Assembly: GCA_947591105.1 (NCBI GenBank)
Contig: CANQDL010000003.1
Coordinates: 1 to 58,413, forward strand
Direction: 5' to 3'
Source of the DNA: an uncultured Oscillospiraceae bacterium
Lineage (GTDB): Bacteria; Bacillota; Clostridia; Oscillospirales; Oscillospiraceae
Length of the DNA stretch: 58,413 nt
Under the pieces are notes generated by a model. That model ran no database searches, had not been told where the DNA came from, and saw only the letters and a list, made by a program, of their open reading frames with translations. Position 1 is the first letter of the stretch, and every line of letters starts with the position of its first letter. Positions 1 to 8,592 of the stretch are shown here, one piece after another. A program made the translations under genes and the position numbers.

Positions 1-2004
1 ACCAAGAGCGCCAACATCGTGGGCCAGACCATGCACTATAACCCCCACGGGGACGCGGCCATCTATGAGACCATGGTGCGCCTGACCCGGGACAACGAGG
101 CCCTCAACGTCCCCTTCGTGGACTCCAAGGGCAACTTCGGCAAGGTGTACAGCCGGGACATGGCCTACGCCGCCAGCCGGTATACGGAGGCCAAACTTGC
201 CCCCATCTGCGCGGAGCTTTTCCGGGACATCGACAAGGACACGGTGGACTTCGTCCCCAACTACGACAACTCCACCACCGAGCCGGCCCTGCTGCCCACC
301 ACCTTCCCCAACGTGCTGGTCAGCGCCAATCTGGGCATCGCCGTGGGCATGGCCAGCCAGATCTGCGGCTTCAACCTGGCGGAGGTGTGCCAGACCACCA
401 TCGAGCTCATCAAAAATCCCGACCACGAGATCCTCTCCACCATGCCCGCGCCGGACTTCCCCACCGGCGGCGAGATCGTCTACGACCCCGGCGCCATGGC
501 AGAGATATACCGCACCGGCCGGGGCTCCTTCCCCGTCCGGGCCCGGTGGCGTTACGCGGAGAAGGAGCACATCATCGAGATCTACGAGATCCCCTATACC
601 ACCACCGCCGAGGCCATCATCGACAAGTGCCGGGATCTGGTCAAAGAGGGCAAGATCAAGGAGATATCCGACATGCGGGACGAGACGGATCTGGGCGGCC
701 TGAAGCTGGCCATCGACGTCAAGCGGGGCACCGATCCCGACCGGCTCATGGCCAAGCTCTTCCGTCTGACCCCTCTGCAGGACAACTACCCCTGCAACTT
801 CAACATCCTCATCGCCGGCTCCCCCCAGGTGATGGGCGTGGGCGAGATCCTCACCGAGTGGGTCGCCTGGCGGACGGAATGCGTCCGGCGGCGGGTGTAC
901 TTCGACATGACCCGCAAAAAGGAGAAGCTCCACCTGCTGGAGGGCCTGAAGGCCATCCTTCTGGACATCGACCGGGCCATCGCCATCATCCGCCAGACGG
1001 AGGCGGAGGCGGAGGTGGTGCCCAACCTGATGATCGGCTTCGGCATCGACCAGATCCAGGCCGAGTACGTGGCGGAGATCAAGCTGCGCAACATCAACCG
1101 GGAGTACATCCTCAAGCGCACGGAGGAGACAGCGGCCCTGGCCGGGGAGATAAAGGATCTGGAGGAGACCCTGGGCAGCAAGCGCCGTCTGCGCGCCATC
1201 ATCACCGACGAGCTGAAGGCGGTGATAAAGAAATATCCCTCCCCCCGGCGGACGGGCCTGGTCTACGCCCGGGAGCTGGAGCCCTACCAGGAGGCGGAGG
1301 CCGCGGCGGAGGACTACCCGGTTCACCTTTTTGTTTCCCGCCACGGGTACTTCAAAAAGATCACCCCCCAGAGCCTTCGCATGAGCGGGGAGCAGAAATA
1401 CAAGGAGGACGACGGCCTGGGCTGGTACTGGGAGACGTCCAACACCGCGGAGCTGCTGCTGTTCACCGACCGGCAGCAGGTATACAAGATGCGGGTGGCG
1501 GATTTCGCCGAGACGAAGGCCAGCGCCCTGGGAGACTATCTTCCCGGCGCCCTCGGCTTCGAGGAGGGGGAGAACCTCTTTTCCGCCGTGCTGGCGGGGG
1601 ACTATTCGGGCACGGTGCTGCTCTTCTTCCAAAACGGCAAGTGCGCCCGGCTGCCCCTGTCCGCCTACGCCACCAAGACAAACCGGCGCAAGCTCACCGG
1701 CGCCTACAGCGACAAGAGCCCCCTGGCGGCGCTGCTGCCCCTGGAGGGGGAGCAGGAGCTGGCCGTCACCTCGGCGGAGGGCCGGTGCGTGGTGTTCTCC
1801 TCGGCGCTGCTCGCCCCAAAGACCAGCCGCACCACCCAGGGCGTGCAGGTCATGACCGTAAAAAAGCACCCGGTGATCCGGGCCCAGCTGCTGGCCGACA
1901 CCAGCATCCAGAACCAGTCCCGCTACCGGGTGCGCTCCATTCCCGCTGCCGGCGCAAAGCTCACCGACGCCGACCGGGGGGAGGAACAAATGTCATTCAT
2001 TTGA
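1..2004 (+). CDS. Type IIA topoisomerase subunit A, ParC/GyrA-like (5' end outside window)
   Basis: Breakage-reunion subunit of a type IIA topoisomerase, which cuts and rejoins duplex DNA with a GyrB/ParE partner. The frame is open from base 1, so an estimated 80 N-terminal residues lie upstream. The visible start contains the KSANIVG and NPHGD motifs of the quinolone-resistance region, and the catalytic tyrosine is in the RYTE motif (codon 181-183). The tower and coiled-coil region follows, then a C-terminal beta-pinwheel of about 200 residues. I do not see the QRRGG-type GyrA box at the start of the pinwheel, which favours a topoisomerase IV/ParC-like enzyme over true gyrase; the assignment between the two is inference. 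A parE/gyrB partner would be expected just upstream of the window. The next gene lies 217 bp downstream, beyond a repeat element. Confidence 0.9.
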   Translation, partial: TKSANIVGQTMHYNPHGDAAIYETMVRLTRDNEALNVPFVDSKGNFGKVYSRDMAYAASRYTEAKLAPICAELFRDIDKDTVDFVPNYDNSTTEPALLPTTFPNVLVSANLGIAVGMASQICGFNLAEVCQTTIELIKNPDHEILSTMPAPDFPTGGEIVYDPGAMAEIYRTGRGSFPVRARWRYAEKEHIIEIYEIPYTTTAEAIIDKCRDLVKEGKIKEISDMRDETDLGGLKLAIDVKRGTDPDRLMAKLFRLTPLQDNYPCNFNILIAGSPQVMGVGEILTEWVAWRTECVRRRVYFDMTRKKEKLHLLEGLKAILLDIDRAIAIIRQTEAEAEVVPNLMIGFGIDQIQAEYVAEIKLRNINREYILKRTEETAALAGEIKDLEETLGSKRRLRAIITDELKAVIKKYPSPRRTGLVYARELEPYQEAEAAAEDYPVHLFVSRHGYFKKITPQSLRMSGEQKYKEDDGLGWYWETSNTAELLLFTDRQQVYKMRVADFAETKASALGDYLPGALGFEEGENLFSAVLAGDYSGTVLLFFQNGKCARLPLSAYATKTNRRKLTGAYSDKSPLAALLPLEGEQELAVTSAEGRCVVFSSALLAPKTSRTTQGVQVMTVKKHPVIRAQLLADTSIQNQSRYRVRSIPAAGAKLTDADRGEEQMSFI

Positions 2005-2043
2005 AAGGAGCAAATGCCTGCGGCGCAGCCGCTCCTTATGGCA

Positions 2044-2180
2044 GGCCCCCTTGTGCAAAGGGGGCTGTCGAGCGGCAGCGAGACTGGGGGATTGTTGCCA
2101 GTCTGGAGCTCACCGCAGCATGGATAACAACCCCTCCACCGCGCTTCGCGCGGTTCCCCTCCCCTTGCACAGGGGAGGCT
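2044..2180. repeat. Intergenic GC-rich repeat, copy 1 (half-units A then B)
   Basis: Unit A (2044-2096) begins with a hairpin GCCCCCTT-gtgc-AAAGGGGGC and ends with GACTGGGGGATTGTT. Unit B (2127-2180) begins ACAACCCCTCC and ends with the hairpin CCTCCCCT-tgcac-AGGGGAGG. B resembles the reverse complement of A, so the pair forms a large imperfect palindrome around a 30-bp spacer. A second copy with the reverse order lies at 49694-49831. It contains no gene. It reads as a non-coding interspersed element, probably present many times in the genome (inference). Confidence 0.8.
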
Positions 2181-2221
2181 CCAAATCGTGCGCCAAGGGC
2201 GCGAACCGATCGAGGTCTATC

Positions 2222-3094
2222 ATGGAAAAAGTCAAACAGTTCCTCCGCACCGACGGCCGGGCCGTGGCCATCAATCTGCTGGGATGCGCCATCGCGGGCC
2301 TGAGCTTTTCCTGGCTCACCTACCCCAACAACATCGTCTCCGGCGGTCTGACCGGCATCGCCCAGATCCTCAACCTGCTCACCGGCCTGCCGGTGGGCGT
2401 GATGGTGATCGTGATGAACGTGCCCCTGTTTTTGGTGGCCTGGCGGCAGTTCGGACTCCGGTTCATCATCTACTCCCTGATCGGGATGGTCGGCTCCAGT
2501 CTGGCCATCGACTTCTTCTCCCTGTTCCGCCTGACCCTCACCAACGACATCCTGCTGGCGGCGGTATACGGCGGGCTTTTGAAGGGGCTGGGCTACGGAC
2601 TCATCTTCTACACGGGGGGCACCAGCGGCGGCACGGACATCCTCTCCCGGATGCTCCGGCGCAAGTACGCCTACGTCCAGCTGGGCACCATCGGCCTGGT
2701 GCTGGACGCCACGGTGGTGGCGGCCTTCGCCATCATCTTCCGGCGGGCGGACGCAGCCATGTACACGATCATCACCATGTTCGTGTCCTCCCGGGTGATC
2801 AACCTGCTGCTGTACGGCTCCTTCAACTCCAGCGTGTGCTATATCATCACCGTCCACCCCCACACCATCGCCCAGCGCATCGGCGCCAGCCTGCACCGGG
2901 GCGCCACGCTCCTGAAGGGCGAGGGGGCCTACAGCGGCGAGGAGCGGGACGTGGTGCTGTGCGCCGTCAAGCGCCAGCAGATCCCCACCCTGAAAAAGCT
3001 GGTCTCCGACATCGACGGCAACGCCTTTGTGATCATCACCCAGTCCCATGAGGTGTTCGGCAAGAATTTCCAAAACATCGGGAAGATCGACTGA
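2222..3094 (+). CDS. YitT family membrane protein (DUF2179 C-terminus)
   Basis: 290-residue integral membrane protein of the YitT/DUF161 family, function unknown. Five to six hydrophobic segments fill residues 15-180, with the family-typical YPNNIVSGGLTGIAQ and GGTSGGTDI loops. A soluble C-terminal DUF2179 domain (about 200-285) follows, ending near SHEVFGKNF. The ATG at 2222 is chosen because GAGG at 2212-2215 lies at the right distance and the family N-terminus begins there; upstream in-frame codons fall inside the repeat element. The LUD-domain gene follows 24 bp downstream with its own strong ribosome site, so the two are probably co-transcribed. Confidence 0.88.
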   Translation: MEKVKQFLRTDGRAVAINLLGCAIAGLSFSWLTYPNNIVSGGLTGIAQILNLLTGLPVGVMVIVMNVPLFLVAWRQFGLRFIIYSLIGMVGSSLAIDFFSLFRLTLTNDILLAAVYGGLLKGLGYGLIFYTGGTSGGTDILSRMLRRKYAYVQLGTIGLVLDATVVAAFAIIFRRADAAMYTIITMFVSSRVINLLLYGSFNSSVCYIITVHPHTIAQRIGASLHRGATLLKGEGAYSGEERDVVLCAVKRQQIPTLKKLVSDIDGNAFVIITQSHEVFGKNFQNIGKID

Positions 3095-3118
3095 AACAAA
3101 AATACAGGAGGAACAGCC

Positions 3119-3706
3119 ATGGAAAAGACCATCGAGAATCTGAGGAAAAACGGCTTCACTGTCACGGAATTCGACACCAGGCAGGCCGCGGCGGACTATC
3201 TTGTGGACAGTCTGCACGGCAAGACCATCGGCATGGGCGGCAGCGTGACCCTGATGGACATGGGCGTGTACGACCGGCTGCAGGCGGACAACACCGTCTA
3301 CTGGCACTCCATCGTCCCGGGGGACGAGACCTGCGCCAACGCCGACAACGCCCAGGTTTATCTCACCAGCGCCAACGCCATCTCCCAGGAGGGCTACATA
3401 CTCAACATCGACGGCCGGGGCAACAGGCTGGCCGGCACCCTGATGCAGAAGGAGCGGGTGATCTTTGTGGTGGGCCAGAACAAGCTCTCCGGCCCCTTCC
3501 CCCAGGCGCTGGAGCGCGCCCGGAACGTGGCCGGGCCCAAAAACGCCCAGCGGCTCCGGAAAAAGACCCCCTGCGCCGTGGACGGGGTCTGCCACGACTG
3601 CGCCAGTCCCGACCGCATCTGCAACGCCCTGGTGGTGTTCTGGAAAAAGACCTACGGCTGCGGCAGCATGGAAGTGGTGCTCATCCACGAGGATCTGGGG
3701 TATTGA
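3119..3706 (+). CDS. LUD-domain protein (LutC/YkgG-like)
   Basis: 195-residue LUD-domain protein (formerly DUF162), related to LutC/YkgG of lactate utilisation. The glycine-rich GMGGSVTLMDMG stretch and the IVPGDETCANADNAQVYLTSANAI block are family hallmarks. A four-cysteine cluster (Cys152, Cys158, Cys161, Cys168; C-X5-C-X2-C-X6-C) near the C-terminus could hold a metal or Fe-S centre, which is inference. AGGAGG lies 8 bp before the ATG. No lutA or lutB neighbour is present, so this is a stand-alone LUD protein and its substrate cannot be named. A rho-independent terminator follows at once. Confidence 0.85.
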   Translation: MEKTIENLRKNGFTVTEFDTRQAAADYLVDSLHGKTIGMGGSVTLMDMGVYDRLQADNTVYWHSIVPGDETCANADNAQVYLTSANAISQEGYILNIDGRGNRLAGTLMQKERVIFVVGQNKLSGPFPQALERARNVAGPKNAQRLRKKTPCAVDGVCHDCASPDRICNALVVFWKKTYGCGSMEVVLIHEDLGY

Positions 3707-3722
3707 GACCGTCCGGCGCAGG

Positions 3723-3751
3723 AAAGCCCCCTCTCTCAGAGGGGGCTTTTC
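3723..3751 (+). terminator. Rho-independent terminator after LUD gene
   Basis: Perfect stem AAAGCCCCCTC / GAGGGGGCTTT with a 5-nt loop and a short T tract closes the yitT-LUD transcript. Confidence 0.85.
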
Positions 3752-3852
3752 CGTAATATTTCCCCCTTTTAATCCACTTTTAATCTTCTTTCCATTTGCC
3801 TCTAAAAAAGCAGTGGTATGCTCTGGTCAGAAAAAGACAAGGAGGTATCGTC

Positions 3853-4395
3853 ATGGAACGGTATGAGATGGCGGAGCTGCTCAGTCAAAAGGCGGGCGTC
3901 TCCCTGGAGGAGGCCCGGCAGGCCCTGGAGGAGAACAACTGGGATCTGCTGGACGCCATGATCGCCCTGGAGCGGGCCCACAAGACCGCCCAGGCGGGGG
4001 TCAACATGCGCTCGGACGCGGAGACCGGCGGCGTGCGGCGGGTGAAAAACATCAGCTCCCACCAGGGCCCCCACTTCTTCTCCAACGGCTTTGCCACTCT
4101 GTGGGAATACATCAAGAAGTTCTTCCGCATCTGCATGGACAACAATTTCGTTGTCACCCGCCACGGCAAGCAGGTGCTGGCCGTGCCGGTGCTGGTGATG
4201 CTCGTGCTGCTCTTCGCCAGCCTGGGCCTGATGCTGGTGGTGCTGATCGCGGGACTGTTCTGCTCCTGCCGCTACCAATTCGAGGGCCGGCAGCTGGGCC
4301 GGGAGGGCATCAACGACGCCATGGGCAGGATGAGCGACCTGGCCGAGGACATCAAGGGCTCCTTTCAGAACGACGGCCAGGATCGGAACGGGTAA
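3853..4395 (+). CDS. DUF4342-like protein with UBA-like domain and membrane segment
   Basis: 180-residue protein. Residues 1-45 form a UBA/TS-N-like three-helix unit (VSLEEARQALEENNWDLLDAM), the part shared with DUF4342 proteins and the N-terminus of EF-Ts. A hydrophobic segment at about 115-140 (VLVMLVLLFASLGLMLVVLIAG) anchors it in the membrane, and a short polar tail follows. AAGGAGGT at 3838-3846 fixes the ATG at 3853. It lies 3 bp before a response regulator gene, which overlaps its kinase gene, so the three form one operon and this protein may take part in that signalling pathway (inference). Biochemical role unknown. Confidence 0.82.
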   Translation: MERYEMAELLSQKAGVSLEEARQALEENNWDLLDAMIALERAHKTAQAGVNMRSDAETGGVRRVKNISSHQGPHFFSNGFATLWEYIKKFFRICMDNNFVVTRHGKQVLAVPVLVMLVLLFASLGLMLVVLIAGLFCSCRYQFEGRQLGREGINDAMGRMSDLAEDIKGSFQNDGQDRNG

Positions 4396-4398
4396 GGC

Positions 4399-5088
4399 AT
4401 GGGCGCACGCATCCTGATCGTAGAGGACGAGGCGCGGCTGGCCCGGTTTCTGGAGCTGGAGCTCGTGCACGAGGGCTACGCCGTGGACAAGGCCGCCGAC
4501 GGCCGCGCCGGCCTGGATATGGCCCTGACGGGGGAATACGCGCTGGTGCTGCTGGATGTGATGCTCCCCGGGCTCAACGGCCTGGAGGTGCTGCGCCGGC
4601 TCCGGGCCGGCGGACGGGCCCATCTGCCCGTCATCCTGCTCACCGCCCGGGACTCGGTCATGGACAAGGTCAGCGGCCTGGACATGGGGGCCAACGACTA
4701 TATCACCAAGCCCTTCTCCATCGAGGAAGTCCTGGCCCGCATTCGGGCCGCTCTGCGCAGCGGCGGCCCCGGCCCGGCCAGCGCCGTGCTGCGCTGGGGC
4801 GAGCTCTGTCTCGACCCAGCCCGCCACACCGCTCTGTACGGCAGCGCGCCCCTGACCCTGACCTATAAGGAATTTCTCCTGCTGCAGACCCTGCTGGAGA
4901 ACCGGGACATCGTCCAGACCCGGGACATGCTGCTGGAGAAGGTGTGGGGCTATGACTACGCCGGAGAGACCAACGTGGTGGACGTGTACATCCGCTATCT
5001 GCGCCAGAAGATCGACAGCGTCTTTGGTGTAAAGCTCATCCATACCGTCCGGGGTATGGGCTACGTCATCAAGGGGGAGGGGCCATGA
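4399..5088 (+). CDS. OmpR/PhoB-family response regulator
   Basis: 229 residues: an N-terminal receiver domain and a C-terminal winged-helix DNA-binding domain. Receiver residues visible are acidic Glu9/Asp10/Glu11, phospho-acceptor Asp53 (LLDVMLPG), Thr82 and Lys104 (ITKPF). The effector domain ends with the NVVDVYIRYLRQKID recognition region and the HTVRGMGYVI wing. It starts 3 bp after the DUF4342-like gene and its stop overlaps the kinase start (ATGA at 5085-5088), so the two are translationally coupled and are almost certainly cognate partners. Target genes are not evident. Confidence 0.95.
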   Translation: MGARILIVEDEARLARFLELELVHEGYAVDKAADGRAGLDMALTGEYALVLLDVMLPGLNGLEVLRRLRAGGRAHLPVILLTARDSVMDKVSGLDMGANDYITKPFSIEEVLARIRAALRSGGPGPASAVLRWGELCLDPARHTALYGSAPLTLTYKEFLLLQTLLENRDIVQTRDMLLEKVWGYDYAGETNVVDVYIRYLRQKIDSVFGVKLIHTVRGMGYVIKGEGP

Positions 5089-6422
5089 AGCAGAGCGCCG
5101 GCCGCACCACCTCTATCGCCAGGCGCATCGCCTGGAGCCAGCAGTGGCGGAAGTTCTGGCGCATCCTCTGGCAGACGGTGATCCTGTTCGCCGTGGCCGT
5201 CGCTGTGTGGTGCGCCGCCGCGGCCCAGGCGGCGGGCACGGATCTGTCCCGCCAGGACTGGCACATCCGGACGTCCGATGACACCCCCGCCACTGTCATT
5301 GACGTGGTACTGGCAGATCCGGGCTATGCCCTGCATCTGCTCCGGCTGGGCGGGGAGAACATCTATGCCGACGACGTCATATTTTACGCGGGCGACACAG
5401 CGGTGCAGATGGGCGGGTTTCTCTTCTGGCTGGGGTTCTGCCTGGAATGTCTGACGGCGGCGCGGCTTTTGTGCTGGCTCATCAGCTGCCTGTGGGCCGC
5501 CCGGCGCATCCGCCGGTATCTGCGGCCCATCGACGACATCGCCCAGGTGACGGAGAGCATCTCCGCCCAGGGCTTTGACGAGAGCAAGTTCCACTCCCTG
5601 GAGGAGGCCATCGACCACGTCACCGGCGCCTCTCCCGACGAGCAGCTGCACGTGGGGGACGACGACCTGGCCGGCCTGGAGACGGCGGTGAACAACCTGA
5701 TCGTGCGTATGCACAACGCCTACCGCCAGCAGGTTCGGTTCGTGGACGACGCCAGCCACGAGCTGCGCACCCCCATCGCCGTCATCCAGGGCTACGCGGA
5801 CATGCTCTCCCGCTGGGGCTCCACCGACGAGAAGGTGCTCCACGAGTCCATCCGGGCCATCCAGACGGAGACGGAGCACATGAAGACCCTGGTGGAACAG
5901 CTTCTCTTTCTCGCCCGTGGGGACGCGGGCCGCCAGGAGCTGAAGATGGAGCCGCTGGATCTGGCCGCCCTCACCCGGGAGGTGTGGGAGGAGAGCCGGA
6001 TGATCGACAGCCAGCACGAGTACGCCCTGGAGGCCGGCGGCCCCGTCCCCGTGCTGGGGGACGAGGCCCTGCTCAAACAGGCGGCGCGCATCCTCACCGA
6101 AAACGCCCGAAAATACTCCCCCGCCAACACCCGCATCACCTTGCGGGCCTACCGGGAGGACATCCGGGCCTGTCTGGAGGTGCAGGACAACGGCATCGGC
6201 ATCTCCCCCCAGGACGCTCCCAAGGTCTTTGACCGGTTTTACCGGGCGGACAGCGTCCGCAGCGGAGACACCGGCGGCAGCGGCCTGGGTCTGGCCATTG
6301 CCCGGTGGATCGTGTCCAGACACCGGGGCTTTATCAACCTGCGCTCCTATGAGGGCGTGGGCACCCGCATGACCATCGTCCTCACGGCGTCGGACGCCGG
6401 GGCGGGAAAAACGAATCAATAG
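5085..6422 (+). CDS. Sensor histidine kinase
   Basis: 445-residue membrane sensor kinase. A first transmembrane segment at about 28-50 and a second at about 108-133 enclose a short extracytoplasmic sensor of about 55 residues. A HAMP-like linker, the HisKA domain with phospho-accepting His225 (DASHELRTP) and a HATPase_c domain (ENARKYSP, DNGIGIS, GGSGLGLAIA boxes) follow. It overlaps the regulator gene by 4 bp. The small sensor loop suggests a membrane or cell-envelope signal rather than a large soluble ligand (inference). Confidence 0.94.
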   Translation: MKQSAGRTTSIARRIAWSQQWRKFWRILWQTVILFAVAVAVWCAAAAQAAGTDLSRQDWHIRTSDDTPATVIDVVLADPGYALHLLRLGGENIYADDVIFYAGDTAVQMGGFLFWLGFCLECLTAARLLCWLISCLWAARRIRRYLRPIDDIAQVTESISAQGFDESKFHSLEEAIDHVTGASPDEQLHVGDDDLAGLETAVNNLIVRMHNAYRQQVRFVDDASHELRTPIAVIQGYADMLSRWGSTDEKVLHESIRAIQTETEHMKTLVEQLLFLARGDAGRQELKMEPLDLAALTREVWEESRMIDSQHEYALEAGGPVPVLGDEALLKQAARILTENARKYSPANTRITLRAYREDIRACLEVQDNGIGISPQDAPKVFDRFYRADSVRSGDTGGSGLGLAIARWIVSRHRGFINLRSYEGVGTRMTIVLTASDAGAGKTNQ

Positions 6423-6552
6423 CAAGATCCGCCCCCGGAAAAACGCGCTATGGGGATGGCCGGAAAGCGGACAAAAGCTTTACGCTTTCCTTTACCGGCG
6501 GCTTTACCGCCCGCCGGTATCCTGTGGACAGTCCGGAAAGGGGAGGGAACCG

Positions 6553-6708
6553 ATGCTCCTGTCAAATATCCTGCGGCGGCTTATGATGGCCCTGGCGGCG
6601 CTGGTAGGCTTTGCCGTCTGCATCCCTATCGCCCTGTGCGTCTGCCTGTGCCGGATACTGTTCCGGCCCGCCGGCAGGGGAGGGCGCGGCTCGGCCGGGT
6701 CAATATGA
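6553..6708 (+). CDS. Small single-pass membrane protein (hypothetical)
   Basis: 51-codon frame starting MLLSNILRRLMMALAALVG, with one strongly hydrophobic, cysteine-containing segment (about 11-40) followed by a basic RPAGRGGRG tail. GGGAGGG stands 5-6 bp before the ATG, which is the main reason to believe it is translated. It follows the kinase gene by 130 bp and could be the last gene of that operon. Its stop codon touches a 21-bp inverted repeat. No family recognised. Moderate confidence because it is short. Confidence 0.5.
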   Translation: MLLSNILRRLMMALAALVGFAVCIPIALCVCLCRILFRPAGRGGRGSAGSI

Positions 6709-6728
6709 CAAAATTGTAACAATTTTGT
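6708..6728. promoter_or_regulatory. Operator-like inverted repeat upstream of the PE operon
   Basis: Perfect inverted repeat ACAAAATTG-taa-CAATTTTGT with 9-bp arms, AT-rich in a GC-rich setting, ending 12 bp before the -35 box of the PAP2/pssA/psd operon. No T tract, so not a terminator. Probably a regulator binding site. Confidence 0.5.
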
Positions 6729-6740
6729 AAGCTCCGTGGA

Positions 6741-6769
6741 TTGCGGCGTATGCCATTTTCCTGTACAAT
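6741..6769 (+). promoter_or_regulatory. Sigma-A-type promoter of the PE operon
   Basis: -35 TTGCGG (6741-6746), 17-bp spacer, -10 TACAAT (6764-6769), 47 bp before the first start codon. Confidence 0.7.
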
Positions 6770-6815
6770 AGAGGGGCGGTCAGAAAACCGTCCATTTTTC
6801 TGCGAGGACTTGCCC

Positions 6816-7493
6816 ATGGGTCTTGCCCGGACTGTGAAAAACTGCATCCCCAGCCCCGGCTGGAAGCCTCTGCTTGGCGCCTTTTTGTTCCAGTGTCTGG
6901 CGTTCAGCGGCACCCGGCTGCTCAACGCCGGCTGGTACCACTGGGACATGACCACCGCCCTGGATCGGGCCACGCCCTTTCTGCCCTGGACGGTGGCCGT
7001 CTATGCCGCCGCGTTTCTCTTCTGGACCGTCAACTACAACCTGATCGTGTCCCAGGGAGGGCTGCACGCCTGGCGCTTTCTCGCGGCGGACATCCTGGGC
7101 AAGGTCATATGCCTGGTGATCTTTCTGGCCATGCCCACCGCCAATGTCCGGCCGGAGATCCCGGCAGACGCCGCCCTGGGCTGGGGGATGCGGATCATCT
7201 ACGCGCTGGACACGCCGGACAACCTGTTCCCCTCCATCCACTGCTTCAACAGCTGGATCTGCTGGGCGGGCGTCCGGGGCCGGAGGAACATCCCCGCCGG
7301 CTGCCGCCTCTTCTCGCTCCTATTTGCTCTGGCCATCGCCCTGTCCACCCTGACCACCAAGCAGCACGTGATCGCGGACGTGATCGGCGGCTTTGGCATG
7401 GGAGAGCTCTGCTGGCAGCTGGCCGGGCGCACAGCGCTGGCCAGGCTGTACAGGCGCGTCTGGAGGATGGAGGAACAGGAGATCTCCTCCTGA
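6816..7493 (+). CDS. PAP2-superfamily membrane phosphatase
   Basis: 225-residue protein with about six membrane segments. The PAP2 signature is visible as FPSIHCFNSW (core motif 2, with the catalytic His) and STLTTKQHVIADVIGG (core motif 3, with the second His and Asp), the variant form of the inositol-phosphotransferase/PAP2-like branch. Such enzymes remove phosphate from phosphatidic acid or related lipid phosphates. It is the first gene after the promoter at 6741-6769. The ATG at 6816 follows GCGAGGA. Its position before a flippase-like protein, PssA and Psd places it in phospholipid metabolism. The exact substrate is not shown by the sequence. Confidence 0.8.
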   Translation: MGLARTVKNCIPSPGWKPLLGAFLFQCLAFSGTRLLNAGWYHWDMTTALDRATPFLPWTVAVYAAAFLFWTVNYNLIVSQGGLHAWRFLAADILGKVICLVIFLAMPTANVRPEIPADAALGWGMRIIYALDTPDNLFPSIHCFNSWICWAGVRGRRNIPAGCRLFSLLFALAIALSTLTTKQHVIADVIGGFGMGELCWQLAGRTALARLYRRVWRMEEQEISS

Positions 7494-7539
7494 CGGCGGA
7501 AGAGCGGATCATTACGGGAGGCGAAGGGAGGCCTGCGGG

Positions 7540-8592
7540 ATGAAGAAAAAGTATAAGCAGGTCGCGGCCGACGCCCTTCTGTTTGCCGGCATCCTGGGCC
7601 TTACCATGTACGCGGTGTTCCGGGGTCAGGATCTGGGCGCCATCCGACAGGCGATCCGTGACTGCGACGGCCGGTGGCTGATCCCCGCGCTGGCCTGCGT
7701 GGTGGTGTTCATCGGCGGCGAGTCGGTGATCCTCCGGCTGCTGCTGCGCTCCGGCGGCTACAGGCTGGGGCAGGGCCGGTGCTTTCTCATCTCCTCGGCG
7801 GGCTTTTTCTTCTCCGCCGTGACCCCCTCCGCCGGCGGCGGCCAGCCCATGCAGGTATACTTCATGAGCCGGGAGAAGATCCCTGTGCCGGTGGCCGCCG
7901 TGACCCTCATGGCTGTCACCATCACCTACAAAATGGTTCTGGTGGCCGTGGGCCTGGGCAGCGTGGTCTTTGGTCTGGACTGGCTGCGGCTTCGCTTCGG
8001 CGGCATGATGTTCCTGTTCTGGATCGGCCTTGCGCTGACGGTGGGCTTTACCGCCCTGCTGCTGGTGCTGGTGTTCCATCCCCACCTGGCCCGGGTGGTC
8101 GTGGATGCGGGCCACCGTCTCCTGGAGCGGATGCACATCCTGCGCCGCAAGGAGTCCCGGCGGCAGAAGCTGCTCTCGTCCATGGAGAAGTACCACGAGA
8201 CGGCGGCCTATTTCAAGTCCCACATGGGTCTGATGCTGCTGGTGCTGGCCATCACCTTTGTCCAGCGCTTTGCCCTGTTCACCGTGCCCTGGCTGGTATA
8301 CCGGGGCTTCGGCCTGACCGGCTTTCGCTGGGCGGACATCGCCATACAGCAGGCGGTCATCGCGGTGGCGGCGGACATGCTGCCCCTGCCGGGGGGCATG
8401 GGTGTGACGGAGGCGCTGTTTTTGACCGTATTCGAGCCGGTATTCGGGGCGCTGACCCTGCCGGCCATGGTGCTCAGCCGGGGCGTGGAGTTCTACTGCC
8501 GGCTGCTGCTGTCCGCGGCGTTCACCGCCGTGGCCGCCGGCGTACTGGGCCGGCACAGACATAACGCGCAAGGGAGGGCGAGCGCCCTATGA
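7540..8592 (+). CDS. Lysylphosphatidylglycerol-synthase-TM family (flippase-like) protein
   Basis: 350-residue polytopic protein of the LPG_synthase_TM/UPF0104 (YbhN-like) family. It corresponds to the membrane half of MprF without the aminoacyl-transferase half, so it is unlikely to synthesise lysyl-PG. Family motifs include SAGFFFSAVTPSAGGGQPMQVYFM and the late LPLPGGMGVTEALF segment. Related proteins are thought to move lipids across membranes. The ATG at 7540 follows GGGAGG at 7526-7531. Its stop overlaps the pssA start (ATGA), so its expression is tied to phosphatidylserine synthesis. It may move the PE/PS made by the next two enzymes (inference). Confidence 0.85.
   Translation: MKKKYKQVAADALLFAGILGLTMYAVFRGQDLGAIRQAIRDCDGRWLIPALACVVVFIGGESVILRLLLRSGGYRLGQGRCFLISSAGFFFSAVTPSAGGGQPMQVYFMSREKIPVPVAAVTLMAVTITYKMVLVAVGLGSVVFGLDWLRLRFGGMMFLFWIGLALTVGFTALLLVLVFHPHLARVVVDAGHRLLERMHILRRKESRRQKLLSSMEKYHETAAYFKSHMGLMLLVLAITFVQRFALFTVPWLVYRGFGLTGFRWADIAIQQAVIAVAADMLPLPGGMGVTEALFLTVFEPVFGALTLPAMVLSRGVEFYCRLLLSAAFTAVAAGVLGRHRHNAQGRASAL

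Noticed and set aside
387-2303. Long plus-strand frame (638 codons) across the topoisomerase gene
   Set aside because: It is a shadow in high-GC DNA: Pro/Arg/Gly/His-rich translation with no domain, while the other frame encodes an intact topoisomerase subunit.
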